DNA of 64,000 nt. Source: Methanococcoides sp. (GTDB taxonomy: Archaea; Halobacteriota; Methanosarcinia; Methanosarcinales; Methanosarcinaceae). The number at the start of each line of letters is the position of its first letter. Position 1 is the first letter of the stretch. Positions 26,311 to 35,010 of this stretch are shown here, piece by piece. The notes under the pieces were generated by a model. The model ran no database searches. It was not told the origin of the DNA and worked only from the letters and a program-made list of their open reading frames with translations. The stretch is taken from NCBI GenBank assembly GCA_021108185.1, contig JAIORJ010000133.1, positions 1 to 64,000 on the forward strand. The letters are read 5' to 3'. Position numbers and translations under genes: made by a program.

Positions 26311-27345
26311 TCACATTCCCAGGTAAATGCCCAGCATTATTGCCCATCCAAGGTTCAATAATGAAAGTGGGAGAAGTCTTTTCCAGCTCAGGTCAACGAC
26401 CTGATCGATCCTGAACCTTGGAACAGCCCATCTAAGCATGATGATGGTCAGTATAACAAGAGCCACCTTCAACAGATAGAATAATGTTGGAAGGAAGATT
26501 CCAAGTATCGTGACATTTGTCAGGAATGAAGGGAGGTTCCAGCCACCGAGGAACAAGAGTACAACAAGCATTGAACCAAGAATAAGGTGAATATATTCAG
26601 CAAAGAAACCAAGACCGAATCTCATACCTGTGTATTCTGTGATCCATCCTGCGACCAGTTCTTCTTCAGATTCGTTCTGATCGAAAGGAAGACGACCCAT
26701 ATCGGCCATCAATGCAATAAAGAACACTATGAATCCGAGCGGCTGAAGGAATATGAACCAGATCGGGCTCTGTGCCTGTGCTATCTCAATAATGTTCAAT
26801 GAACCTACCATGATCGCTACACTTACTATAGTGATACCGAGTGGAACTTCATATCCGATCATCCTTGCAAAGTTCCTGAAAGCACCAAGAAGTGAATACT
26901 TGTTGTTGGAACTGTATGCATACATGAAAGCACCGATAATAGAGATCGAAGACACTGCTTCAATATAAAGAAGACTTATATCCATTTCCGTACCCACGAT
27001 CGGGTACTCGACACCATTGACAAAAACGGCACCGAATGGAATTGCCACAAGCATCAGGAACACTGAACCCATGAGCACGATCGGTGCTGATACGAACAGT
27101 AAACGGTCTGCTTTTGATGGAATAAGATCTTCTTTGGTCATCAACTTGATAGCATCGGCCACAAGCTGGAAAATACCGAACGGACCTACATATTTAGGAC
27201 CCAGCCTGAACTGAATATCGCCTGATAGTTTACGCTCGAACCAGACAACTAACATAGCACCGCCGAAAACTACACCGATCAGACAAAGGCCGATCAGAGC
27301 GCGAACCCAGGGGTTGAAAAGAATATCTATAACTTCTGAAGACAT
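26311..27345 (-). CDS. fpoH: F420H2 dehydrogenase subunit FpoH
   Basis: A 344-residue, eight-helix membrane subunit (NuoH/ND1 homologue) at the quinone-site interface, here facing methanophenazine. Marks are VVWFERKLSGDIQFRLGPKY, DMGRLPFDQNESEEELVAGW with the acidic loop, and RWAVPRFRIDQ. The start is uncertain by a few codons because GTG and two ATGs lie in frame behind AGGTGAT; I chose the second ATG (MSSEVIDI) for spacing. It overlaps the end of fpoD's stop region. Confidence 0.94.
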   Translation of the reverse strand: MSSEVIDILFNPWVRALIGLCLIGVVFGGAMLVVWFERKLSGDIQFRLGPKYVGPFGIFQLVADAIKLMTKEDLIPSKADRLLFVSAPIVLMGSVFLMLVAIPFGAVFVNGVEYPIVGTEMDISLLYIEAVSSISIIGAFMYAYSSNNKYSLLGAFRNFARMIGYEVPLGITIVSVAIMVGSLNIIEIAQAQSPIWFIFLQPLGFIVFFIALMADMGRLPFDQNESEEELVAGWITEYTGMRFGLGFFAEYIHLILGSMLVVLLFLGGWNLPSFLTNVTILGIFLPTLFYLLKVALVILTIIMLRWAVPRFRIDQVVDLSWKRLLPLSLLNLGWAIMLGIYLGM

Positions 27346-27350
27346 CATGA

Positions 27351-28475
27351 TCACCTGTCCGCCTCACTCGTACATCCGTCCATACTACCTGCAATAGCAG
27401 CCACATCGGCAATAGTAGTGCCTTTTATCAGTGGAGGCAATGCCTGCATTGTTGGATATACCGGTCCCCTTATCTTTACACGATATGGTTTGTCTGAACC
27501 ATCTGATACCATATAGAATCCCATTTCTCCACGTGGGTCTTCTACCCTGTGGTAAACATCTCCTTCAGGAACTCTCATCACAGGTGTCCTTACACCGTAT
27601 AATGAGTCCTCAAAGAAGAGAGGGCCGCTTGGCATCTGGTCAAGACATTGTTCGATTATGTACATGGCCTCTAGCATTTCTTCGAGCCTCACATTGATAC
27701 GGGCTGCGATGTCGCCGTCAGTAGCTGTACATACTTTGAAATCAAGGTCCTTGTAAACAAGATAAGGCTCATCTTTCCTTATATCGAAAGGAACACCTGT
27801 TGCACGAAGTGCTGGTCCTGATACCCCAAGGTCTCTTGCGGTCTTTGAATCAAGAATACCAACACCGAAACAACGCAACTTGTAGATCTCATCATGATTG
27901 AACAGTTTTTCGTAATCTGCTATCTGTTCCCTGAGACTTGCGAATACGGCTGCGGATTTTTCCTTGAATCCTTCAGGAAGATCGTCACGTACACCGCCAA
28001 ACCTGAGGAATGTGTGTGTAATACGTGCTCCTGTCACCATGTCCATCAAAGAGAGAATATCTTCCCTTTCCTTGATCGTATACATGAACATTGATACGAA
28101 ACCAATGAACTCACCGAACTCACCCATTCCAAGAAGGTGGCTCTGTAATCTTGACAGTTCTTCAACAATAACCCTGATATACTGGGATTTTTCAGGAACT
28201 TCAATGTCTGCAAGTTTTTCAACAGCACCGACATAAGCTTCTTCGTTTGTCATTGCTGTAAGATAGCAGATCCTGTCAACGATAGGTATGCCTTGAAGGT
28301 ACGTTTTGTTTTCTAAGATCTTTTCAATACCCTTGTGAATAAATCCCAACTCGATATCACCATCGACCACGGTTTCACCTTTAAGTTTCAGGTTTAACCT
28401 AAATGGTCCTGGTTGCATCGGATGTTGAGGTCCAAGGTGAACGATCATTTCTGATGGGCCAACTGTTTCATCCAT
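27351..28475 (-). CDS. fpoD: F420H2 dehydrogenase subunit FpoD
   Basis: A 374-residue subunit, the NuoD/49-kDa homologue derived from the [NiFe]-hydrogenase large subunit, with the nickel ligands lost. Marks are HLGPQHPMQPGPFRLNLKL, YVGAVEKLADIEVPEKSQYI and the C-terminal VDPRGEMGF region with ADVAAIAGSMDGCTSEADR. It shapes the methanophenazine reduction site with FpoB and FpoH. It follows fpoC by ten bases. Confidence 0.95.
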   Translation of the reverse strand: MDETVGPSEMIVHLGPQHPMQPGPFRLNLKLKGETVVDGDIELGFIHKGIEKILENKTYLQGIPIVDRICYLTAMTNEEAYVGAVEKLADIEVPEKSQYIRVIVEELSRLQSHLLGMGEFGEFIGFVSMFMYTIKEREDILSLMDMVTGARITHTFLRFGGVRDDLPEGFKEKSAAVFASLREQIADYEKLFNHDEIYKLRCFGVGILDSKTARDLGVSGPALRATGVPFDIRKDEPYLVYKDLDFKVCTATDGDIAARINVRLEEMLEAMYIIEQCLDQMPSGPLFFEDSLYGVRTPVMRVPEGDVYHRVEDPRGEMGFYMVSDGSDKPYRVKIRGPVYPTMQALPPLIKGTTIADVAAIAGSMDGCTSEADR

Positions 28476-28485
28476 ATTTATACCC

Positions 28486-28962
28486 TCACACCAAATTTCT
28501 GGCAGTTCTGTTCGGGAAGCCTTCGTAATCCTTTCTCAAAGGCCAATCTCCCATCAATTCATCTGGAAGGACCAGAGGTTTGAGGTCAGGGTGATTGTTA
28601 AATTTAACACCGAACAGTTCGTATGTTTCTCTTTCATACCAATTTGCATTCCAATAAACAGGAACAACAGACTCGATCACCGGAGCATCACGAGGAAGTT
28701 TAACTTTTATGGTCATTAGAACAGAATGGTCATATGAACCAATATGATAGACAACCACGATCTCGTTCCTTTTAGGATAATCTACAGCAGTCTCGCTTGA
28801 GAGATGATCAAATAAAAGTTCATCTTTCATGTACTGGCAGACTTCCACGATCTTTTCCGGTTCCAGGTAAGCAGAGACCCTGATATCAGAATCTACTTTT
28901 GCATCCACGAGGGAATCCTGGAACTTATTAACCAATGAATCAATAATGGTTTTTGCATCCAT
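28486..28962 (-). CDS. fpoC: F420H2 dehydrogenase subunit FpoC
   Basis: A 158-residue NuoC/30-kDa homologue that scaffolds the connecting module. The signature WYERETYELFGVKFNNHPDL appears at about 107-126, followed by LVLPDELMGDWPLRKDYEG. It has no cofactor of its own. C and D are separate genes here, unlike the CD fusions of some bacteria. The start ATG follows GAGGTGATCGC. Confidence 0.95.
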   Translation of the reverse strand: MDAKTIIDSLVNKFQDSLVDAKVDSDIRVSAYLEPEKIVEVCQYMKDELLFDHLSSETAVDYPKRNEIVVVYHIGSYDHSVLMTIKVKLPRDAPVIESVVPVYWNANWYERETYELFGVKFNNHPDLKPLVLPDELMGDWPLRKDYEGFPNRTARNLV

Positions 28963-28971
28963 GCGATCACC

Positions 28972-29526
28972 TCAATAATCCGTCCCATGGTCCTTCTTGG
29001 CCATGATCTTCTTCTGAAGCTCAATGAATCCCTGAAGCAGGGCTTCCGGCCTTGGCGGACATCCTGGAATAAAGACATCTATAGGGAACATTTTATCGAT
29101 GTTCTGCACTGTGCTGTAAGATTCATAGAAAGGACCGCCACTAATAGAGCAGTCACCCATACAAATCACCCACTTTGGTGCAGCCATCTGTTCCCAGAGC
29201 GTATTAAGAGCAGGAAGGTATTTCTTTGTCACATACCCACTAATGATCATGACATCTGCAGCCCTTGGGGAATTACGTGGGATGATACCGAACCTGTCAG
29301 TATCATAGTGTGCACAACCTGTAGCGATCATTTCCACACCACAGCAACCCATTGGCTGAGTCAGGAACCACAGAGAGTTCTTCCTACCCCAGTTAATTAC
29401 ATCCTGGGCCTTTGTCTTTTTCAAGAATTCAGTGATAGCCATGGAAGTGGTGGTGATTACACCGGGAATCTCTTCCACATACTCCTCCTGATTCTCTACT
29501 ATTGCGTTATCGTTTAATTCATCCAT
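28972..29526 (-). CDS. fpoB: F420H2 dehydrogenase subunit FpoB
   Basis: A 184-residue NuoB/PSST homologue carrying the last iron-sulfur cluster (N2), which donates electrons to methanophenazine. Cluster ligands are in MGCCGVEM, MGDCSISGGPF and PGCPPRPEAL, giving the adjacent-cysteine pattern. The N-terminus is acidic and probably disordered (DELNDNAIVENQEEYVEE). The ATG lies inside the end of fpoA (13-nt overlap) behind AAGGGTG, so the two are translationally coupled. Confidence 0.96.
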   Translation of the reverse strand: MDELNDNAIVENQEEYVEEIPGVITTTSMAITEFLKKTKAQDVINWGRKNSLWFLTQPMGCCGVEMIATGCAHYDTDRFGIIPRNSPRAADVMIISGYVTKKYLPALNTLWEQMAAPKWVICMGDCSISGGPFYESYSTVQNIDKMFPIDVFIPGCPPRPEALLQGFIELQKKIMAKKDHGTDY

Positions 29527-29909
29527 TTAAGAGCACCCTTCTTCCATAAGTATGCATATCCGAACAACAGAACAAAAATGAAGATAAGCATCTCAACGAT
29601 CGCTGTTACCATATCGACAGAGTTACCCTGATAGACCATTGCCCATGGGTACAGGAAAAGAACTTCGATATCGAACACAACAAATGCTATCGCATAAAGA
29701 TAATACTCAACATTGAACTGTATTCGCGCATCTCCTAACGGATCTGAACCACATTCATAGGTCGTGTATTTGTTAGGTGATTTGCTTCTGGGGCTTACCA
29801 ACTTAACCATAGCCATCGTTGCCGGAGGCATCAGAAGCGAAACAACAAGAAACACAGCAACCGGAATGTAACTATTGATAATACTGCTACTATCGATTAT
29901 TACTGACAT
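29514..29909 (-). CDS. fpoA: F420H2 dehydrogenase subunit FpoA
   Basis: A 131-residue, three-helix membrane subunit (NuoA/ND3 homologue) and first gene of the operon. The conserved loop YTTYECGSDPLGDARIQFNV lies at the membrane surface near the quinone-type site, and FDIEVLFLYPWAMVY holds the helix-2 acidic residues. The ATG follows AGGTGATTC. A TATA box lies about 45 bases upstream, so the leader is short. The F420H2-binding FpoF is not in this operon. Confidence 0.95.
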   Translation of the reverse strand: MSVIIDSSSIINSYIPVAVFLVVSLLMPPATMAMVKLVSPRSKSPNKYTTYECGSDPLGDARIQFNVEYYLYAIAFVVFDIEVLFLYPWAMVYQGNSVDMVTAIVEMLIFIFVLLFGYAYLWKKGALKWMN

Positions 29910-29952
29910 GATGAATCACCTGAAGATTAATAATCGTAGATATTGTATTCTC

Positions 29953-29958
29953 TATATA
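29953..29958 (-). promoter_or_regulatory. TATA box of the fpo operon
   Basis: On the minus strand AGTTATATAGAG lies about 45 bases before the fpoA ATG. It would place the transcript start near 29930 and give a leader of about 20-25 nt containing the AGGTGA ribosome binding site. No other good TATA box is seen close to fpoA. Confidence 0.5.
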
Positions 29959-30153
29959 ACTATTTCCAAAAAACACACATTCATAACAAAAGATGACTAT
30001 ATATCAACAGGAGAAGAATAGAAGGACTGTGCGGATTTTGAATAGAAATTTAGCAGAAAAACGCATATTTAAACTTATTACAAGTACCAAAAGTACGTAT
30101 TCAGTAAAATTTAAAAAAGTCAAAGAAAGCAGGATATACCTGCTTTACAAATA

Positions 30154-30660
30154 TCAGATCATCTTTGGAGAGTAATACTTCTTGACCATTTCGCCACAAT
30201 TGGAACAAGTTATCACAAGCCACTCACCCACTTCTTCAGTTTCATACTTATCAAAGATTGAGGAATCACAGCTCGGACAAGTATAATATTCCTTGAAATA
30301 ATAATGGTAGAACTGTGGTGTCTTCTCAAGCCAATCAAGCACCTCATGCATTCTTTCAAAATAACGCTGCTTTGAAGGCGCCTTACTCTCATGAAGCGCA
30401 TCATCTGCCCTTTCAGAAGCATCTACAGTATACTTGTGTGATTTAGAGAGGATCTTCTTGTAATCACTCACATATCGACTAGTACTATCAAGATAGTGCA
30501 GATAGCCTTCATGCGCCTTCGGTTTTGTGGCATCACTCACCGTTTTCATGAAATACTCGCTCATCACATCTTCCATGATATCGGCACAGGAGGTACAGAT
30601 ATTGTAGCCCTCATATTGCTTGAAATCCTGATCCTCCCCACAGATCACGCATTTTTCCAT
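30154..30660 (-). CDS. Zinc-ribbon protein of unknown function
   Basis: A 168-residue protein with two zinc-binding ends. CVICGEDQDF at 4-13 with CTSC at 22-25 forms the first ribbon, and CPSC with CSNC (about 140 and 156) forms the second. A charged, probably helical segment of about 100 residues lies between them, rich in Lys, Tyr and Glu. I do not recognise the family. The ATG follows AAGGGGGC. It is 23 nt downstream of the DUF22 gene on the same strand, so the two are probably cotranscribed. Nucleic-acid or protein binding is inference. Confidence 0.65.
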   Translation of the reverse strand: MEKCVICGEDQDFKQYEGYNICTSCADIMEDVMSEYFMKTVSDATKPKAHEGYLHYLDSTSRYVSDYKKILSKSHKYTVDASERADDALHESKAPSKQRYFERMHEVLDWLEKTPQFYHYYFKEYYTCPSCDSSIFDKYETEEVGEWLVITCSNCGEMVKKYYSPKMI

Positions 30661-30683
30661 TTAAAAGCCCCCTTTGGATCAGT

Positions 30684-31103
30684 TCATTTTACAAGAACAG
30701 GTTTCATAGCTTCCCTTGTGAACATGATAGGGAAGACATTCAATACCCCAAGCAGATCCCCTGCCCTAACCTTACCGGTCTCCTGTCCGAATACATAGGC
30801 ATGATTGATGGTACGCGGACTTTCAACAAGGCAATTTCCTTTCTTTGAAGAGACCTTTAGAACAGAAGCGACTGCATGGTAAGTGAACACACATGGAATT
30901 GCGAGCGTGTCAGCATCCAATGTGACTTCCTTAATTGCGACCTTCTTATATTCGCCAGCACGAAGTTCCAGATCCTCATCAGATATCACCATCTTCCACT
31001 TTGCGCGGGTGGCGATAGTAAATTCATAAGGCGCAGCCTTGAACTTCTTCGAAACCATTTCACCGTCTTTACGAGCTACTACTTGGATAGTTTCCGTGGA
31101 CAT
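30684..31103 (-). CDS. DUF22-like archaeal protein
   Basis: About 139 residues, beta-rich, with ATRAKWKMVISDEDLELRAG followed by EYKKV, and a later CVFTYHAVASVLKVSSK. This pattern resembles DUF22, a small archaeal family of unknown function sometimes linked to tetrahydromethanopterin organisms. I chose the ATG (MSTETIQVV) behind GGTGAT; an ATG nine codons earlier is less well placed. It is divergent from the ferredoxin gene at 31382. The gap of about 280 bp to that gene should hold both promoters. Confidence 0.6.
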   Translation of the reverse strand: MSTETIQVVARKDGEMVSKKFKAAPYEFTIATRAKWKMVISDEDLELRAGEYKKVAIKEVTLDADTLAIPCVFTYHAVASVLKVSSKKGNCLVESPRTINHAYVFGQETGKVRAGDLLGVLNVFPIMFTREAMKPVLVK

Positions 31104-31297
31104 GTATATCACCAAAGTATAATCTGACATATTACTATAAAAGGATTGTCATTATTGATGATGATAATTAGAGTACATTGCTAAATAAAAAACAGACCAA
31201 CAAAAAAACTATACACCCACACATAATAGTACAATAAAGATAGAACGCATCAGTATTAATACATTGCTTATGTTAACAAACAAAACATAAGACAACA

Positions 31298-31305
31298 AAT
31301 ATATA
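31298..31305 (+). promoter_or_regulatory. TATA box for the ferredoxin-flavoprotein-cof region
   Basis: AATATATA followed by GG lies about 77 bases before the ferredoxin ATG, implying a leader of about 50 nt. It is the best TATA match in the divergent gap. Whether the transcript continues into cofG is uncertain, because a T-rich stretch follows the flavoprotein gene. Confidence 0.4.
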
Positions 31306-31381
31306 GGTCACACTTCCGTAAATTAGAACAAAATACTTTTACTATTAAGGAACTAAAAGAACTCCAACTCGAGGAAGATTC

Positions 31382-31543
31382 ATGAAGATCAACGACAACT
31401 GTGTTGGATGCGGCCAATGTACAGCATTTTGCAAAATAGATGCGATCATCGTAAAAAGTAAGGCACACATCACCGATGCATGTGTAAATTGTGGAGTATG
31501 TGCAACATATTGCCCCATGAAAGCGATTGAGGCAGATGAATGA
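31382..31543 (+). CDS. 53-residue 2[4Fe-4S] ferredoxin
   Basis: A minimal ferredoxin with two cluster motifs: Cys7, 10, 13, 17 (CVGCGQCTAFCK) and Cys34, 37, 40, 44 (CVNCGVCATYCP). The usual Pro after the fourth cysteine of the first motif is Lys. The ATG follows GAGGAAG. Its TGA overlaps the ATG of the following flavoprotein (ATGA), so the pair is translationally coupled and the ferredoxin is probably its dedicated electron partner. It is the left-hand counterpart of the ferredoxin at 37353, coupled to geranylgeranyl reductase. Confidence 0.9.
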   Translation: MKINDNCVGCGQCTAFCKIDAIIVKSKAHITDACVNCGVCATYCPMKAIEADE

Positions 31544-32817
31544 AAGCGATCGTTATCGGATCAGGACTGGGAGGGTTGCTCAGCGCAGCCAAGCTATCCG
31601 GAACAGGTTATGAAGTAGAAGTGTTCGAACGCCTCGCAATGATTGGAGGAAGGTTCACGAACTTCAACATCAACGGTTATCAATTGACCACCGGCGCACT
31701 TCACATGCTACCCCATGGACCGACCGGACCACTTGCACAACTTATCAAAGAAGTCAATGCCGATGTCATTATTGAAAGACAGGATGATACCGCTTTCATG
31801 AGAATACATGAAGATCTTGAAAAAGGAATATACAAAGATGTCCCATTTGGGAAGTTCGGTTCGACCTTTTCAGCATGGAACCGCATAAAACTTGCATTAT
31901 TATTACTCTCGACCAGAAAATGGTCACCTAAAAACTGCTCTTTTGGAGAATGGATAACAAAGAACCTTAACATGCCCATTGCCCACCAGATGGCAGACTC
32001 GTTCTGTGGTTGGGCACTGAGCCTGAAAGCAGCAGATACCCCGGTAGAAGAGGCCTTTGAGATATTTGAGAACCTCTATCGACACGGAGGACCAGGAGTC
32101 CCCATAGGCGGCTGTAAAGCAGTCACCGATGCCCTTGCAGACGTTGTAAGGAAGAACGGCGGAAGCATCGAGACAAAAACAGAGGTCACAGAGATATTGG
32201 TGGAGAACGGAAAAGCCGTTGGCGTGCTAATTAATGGACAAAGGCATATGGCAGACATCGTCATCAGCAATATTGGACACCCATTCACAAATGACCTTTG
32301 CAAAGATGCACCTACCACAACCCAATATGAGCAATACCTTGACAAGATAAGAACGATAAAGCCCTCCGCCGGAGTGAAGATCTGTCTTGCTGCCAATGAA
32401 CCCCTCATAGGTCATGGAGGAGTGCTTTTCACACCATCGGCAAAAAGGGTCAATGGCATCAATGAGGTCACTAACATCGACCCAAACCTCGCACCCCCGG
32501 GAAAACATCTTGTAATGGCACACCAGACAGTGCAATGGGACAGGATACCTTACCTCGAAGAAGAGATCGACATGGGGATAGCTGACCTCGAAAGGATATT
32601 CCCGAACAAGGACTACGAGATCATTCTTGCACAATCATATTACGACGGCTGGCCTGTCAACAGGTCTTCATCAGGAACCGATATTGACAATACCACTCCG
32701 ATAGAAGGACTGTATGTGGTCGGAGATGGTGCAAAGGGCAAAGGTGGGATCGAGGTGGAAGGGGTCGCCCTTGGCGTCAAGAATACAATGAACATCATTT
32801 TAGGCGAAGGAAATTGA
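31540..32817 (+). CDS. FAD-dependent phytoene-desaturase-family oxidoreductase
   Basis: A 425-residue flavoprotein of the CrtI/NAD(P)/FAD-dependent oxidoreductase family. The N-terminal dinucleotide motif is GSGLGGLLSAAKL (7-19), GGRFTNFNINGYQLTTGALH follows, and the FAD-closing GLYVVGDGAKGKGGIEVEG is near 388-406. Relatives act on isoprenoid chains. With a coupled ferredoxin and no carotenoid genes nearby, saturation or isomerisation of a polyprenyl group (lipid or methanophenazine side chain) is a reasonable inference. The exact reaction is unknown. It ends about 135 bp before cofG, followed by CCCCTTTTCTTTTTT, a possible weak terminator. Confidence 0.78.
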   Translation: MKAIVIGSGLGGLLSAAKLSGTGYEVEVFERLAMIGGRFTNFNINGYQLTTGALHMLPHGPTGPLAQLIKEVNADVIIERQDDTAFMRIHEDLEKGIYKDVPFGKFGSTFSAWNRIKLALLLLSTRKWSPKNCSFGEWITKNLNMPIAHQMADSFCGWALSLKAADTPVEEAFEIFENLYRHGGPGVPIGGCKAVTDALADVVRKNGGSIETKTEVTEILVENGKAVGVLINGQRHMADIVISNIGHPFTNDLCKDAPTTTQYEQYLDKIRTIKPSAGVKICLAANEPLIGHGGVLFTPSAKRVNGINEVTNIDPNLAPPGKHLVMAHQTVQWDRIPYLEEEIDMGIADLERIFPNKDYEIILAQSYYDGWPVNRSSSGTDIDNTTPIEGLYVVGDGAKGKGGIEVEGVALGVKNTMNIILGEGN

Positions 32818-32951
32818 TCATTTCGCCCCTTTTCTTTTTTATTATTTATTTTCAGGCAATTTCAAGAATATTATTTAGTTCCCAACAAAAATCTAGTAGT
32901 TGGAACCTTCAATTAAGCTTATGTACTAAATCCTTCATTCATTGACCAATT

Positions 32952-33944
32952 ATGCCCGAATTTGTGACATTCTCGCGCAATGTTTTCATTCCTGTTACCA
33001 ATATTTGCAGGAACCGTTGCGGCTACTGCACCTTTAGGCGCGATGCCGGACATCCTGAAGCCCGCCTAATTAACATGTCGGAGATAGGGTCGATCCTTGA
33101 AAAAGGAGAAAAGGCAGGATGTACTGAAGCCCTTTTTGTTTTTGGAGAATACGCTGAAGAAGTTCCGGAATATCTACTGGAACTTGAAAAGCTTGGATAT
33201 TCCAGCACTGTTGAGTATGTTGCCGACCTTTGCAAACTTGCTATAGAAATAGGACTTCTGCCGCATACCAATGCAGGGATCCTTACCCAGCACGAGCTCG
33301 AGATATTAAAGCCTTTGAACATAAGCATGGGCCTTATGCTGGAAACTACTGCGGAATTGAAAGCACATTCCGAATCTCCTGGAAAAGCCCCATCCACCCG
33401 CATAGAGATGATAAGGACTGCCGGAAAATTACAGATACCATTCACCACAGGCATACTGGTGGGCATCGGGGAAACAAAGGCTGACCGCAAACGTTCACTC
33501 AATGTCATTGCGGACATCCACATGGAATTCGGACACATACAGGAAGTAATCATACAGAACTTCATGCCAAAACCTGACACCCCAATGGCAGACCATGCCC
33601 CACCATCAAAGGAAGAAATGATAGAGACCGTTTCCATTGCAAGGGAAATACTACCGGATGATGTTGCAGTTCAGGTCGCACCAAACCTTATCGACCCATA
33701 TATATTGATAAAAGCAGGTGCATCTGACCTTGGAGGAGTATCCCCCACAACCATTGACTGGATAAATCCGGAAGCTGAGTGGCCGGATGTCATCGAGCTT
33801 CAAAGGATGACAAAAGAAATAGAACTTAGAGAAAGATTGCCCATATACCCACAGCATATAAAGAAAGGATGGTACAGCAGCAACCTTTCCAACCTGATAG
33901 AAACACTTACTGATAAAAACGGATTTAAGAGGAAGCAGCAATGA
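32952..33944 (+). CDS. cofG: FO synthase subunit 1 (CofG)
   Basis: A 330-residue radical SAM protein, half of the 7,8-didemethyl-8-hydroxy-5-deazariboflavin (FO) synthase. The cluster motif is Cys19, 23, 26 (CRNRCGYC), and later NFMPKPDTPMADHAPPS and DLGGVSPTTIDWINPEAEWP match CofG. With CofH it makes the F420 chromophore from tyrosine and 5-amino-6-ribitylaminouracil. No ribosome binding site precedes the ATG, which may be leaderless. Its stop overlaps the cofH1 ATG (ATGA). Confidence 0.95.
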   Translation: MPEFVTFSRNVFIPVTNICRNRCGYCTFRRDAGHPEARLINMSEIGSILEKGEKAGCTEALFVFGEYAEEVPEYLLELEKLGYSSTVEYVADLCKLAIEIGLLPHTNAGILTQHELEILKPLNISMGLMLETTAELKAHSESPGKAPSTRIEMIRTAGKLQIPFTTGILVGIGETKADRKRSLNVIADIHMEFGHIQEVIIQNFMPKPDTPMADHAPPSKEEMIETVSIAREILPDDVAVQVAPNLIDPYILIKAGASDLGGVSPTTIDWINPEAEWPDVIELQRMTKEIELRERLPIYPQHIKKGWYSSNLSNLIETLTDKNGFKRKQQ

Positions 33945-35008
33945 TCCCCGAAGATATCTTAGAGAGAGCATATCAGGGCACTACTACCAAAGAAGATGCT
34001 CTTACCCTACTGAAAATAAAACCCTTTGAACTGTTCGCACTTGCAGACCAGATCAGAGTTGAAACCGTTGGAGATAACGTCACCTACATCATCAACCGTA
34101 ACATCAATTTCACGGACATATGCATCGGAACATGTGGTTTCTGTGCATTTAAAGATAAAAAAGGATATCTGCTTTCCATTGACCAGATAAAGGAAAAAAT
34201 AAAGGAAGCCCATGTTTCCGGTGCGACCGAAGTCTGCATCCAGGGTGGATTGCTGCCTAATGCAAATATAGACCTCTATATTGATATTCTCAGAGCGGTC
34301 AAGTCCGAATATCCACACCTCCACACCCACTGCTTCTCCCCAATGGAGATCAATCATGCTGCAAAGGCCAGCGGTCTTTCAGTCGAAGAAACACTGAAAA
34401 AGCTCAAGGATAACGGATTGAACACAATGCCCGGAACAGCTGCGGAAATCCTTGTAGACAAAGTAAGAAAGATCATCTGCCCGGACAAGTTAACAAGACA
34501 GGAATGGATAGACACTGTGACCCTTGCCCACAATATAGGAATTCGGACCACTGCAACAATGATGTACGGCCACGTGGATACGTGGGAGGACAGGATCGAC
34601 CACATCCTCACCATCAGGGAAATTCAGAAGGACACAGGCGGCTTCTCTGAGTTCGTACCCCTTTCATTCATGCCTTACAATAATCCCATAGGCGAGAAAA
34701 TGCTGGAAGAAGGCCGATTCATGAACACCGGTATAGACGACCTAAAGGTCTATGCCATTGCACGCATATTGCTCAATACGCACATCAACAACATACAGAC
34801 AAGCTGGGTTAAACTTGGAAAGAAGCTTGCACAAATGGCGCTGTCCTGTGGTGCGAACGACATGGGTGGCACGCTCATGGAAGAAAGTATTTCAAGATCA
34901 GCAGGAGCATCCAGTGGAGAAGTCATTTCTGTGGAAGAACTGGAATGGATCATAAGGGCCACAGAAAGGACACCAGTTCAGAGAGACACCCTTTACAGGA
35001 GCATATGA
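33941..35008 (+). CDS. cofH1: FO synthase subunit 2, copy 1 (CofH1)
   Basis: A 355-residue radical SAM enzyme that joins a tyrosine-derived fragment to the ribitylaminouracil. The motif CX3CX2C lies at Cys61, 65, 68 (CIGTCGFC), then YNNPIGEKML and SCGANDMGGTLMEE. It overlaps cofG by four bases and cofH2 begins three bases after its stop. The protein is full length, with all motifs intact. Its N-terminal 70 residues are about 60% identical by eye to CofH2, so the two are tandem paralogues. Confidence 0.93.
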   Translation: MIPEDILERAYQGTTTKEDALTLLKIKPFELFALADQIRVETVGDNVTYIINRNINFTDICIGTCGFCAFKDKKGYLLSIDQIKEKIKEAHVSGATEVCIQGGLLPNANIDLYIDILRAVKSEYPHLHTHCFSPMEINHAAKASGLSVEETLKKLKDNGLNTMPGTAAEILVDKVRKIICPDKLTRQEWIDTVTLAHNIGIRTTATMMYGHVDTWEDRIDHILTIREIQKDTGGFSEFVPLSFMPYNNPIGEKMLEEGRFMNTGIDDLKVYAIARILLNTHINNIQTSWVKLGKKLAQMALSCGANDMGGTLMEESISRSAGASSGEVISVEELEWIIRATERTPVQRDTLYRSI

Positions 35009-35010
35009 TA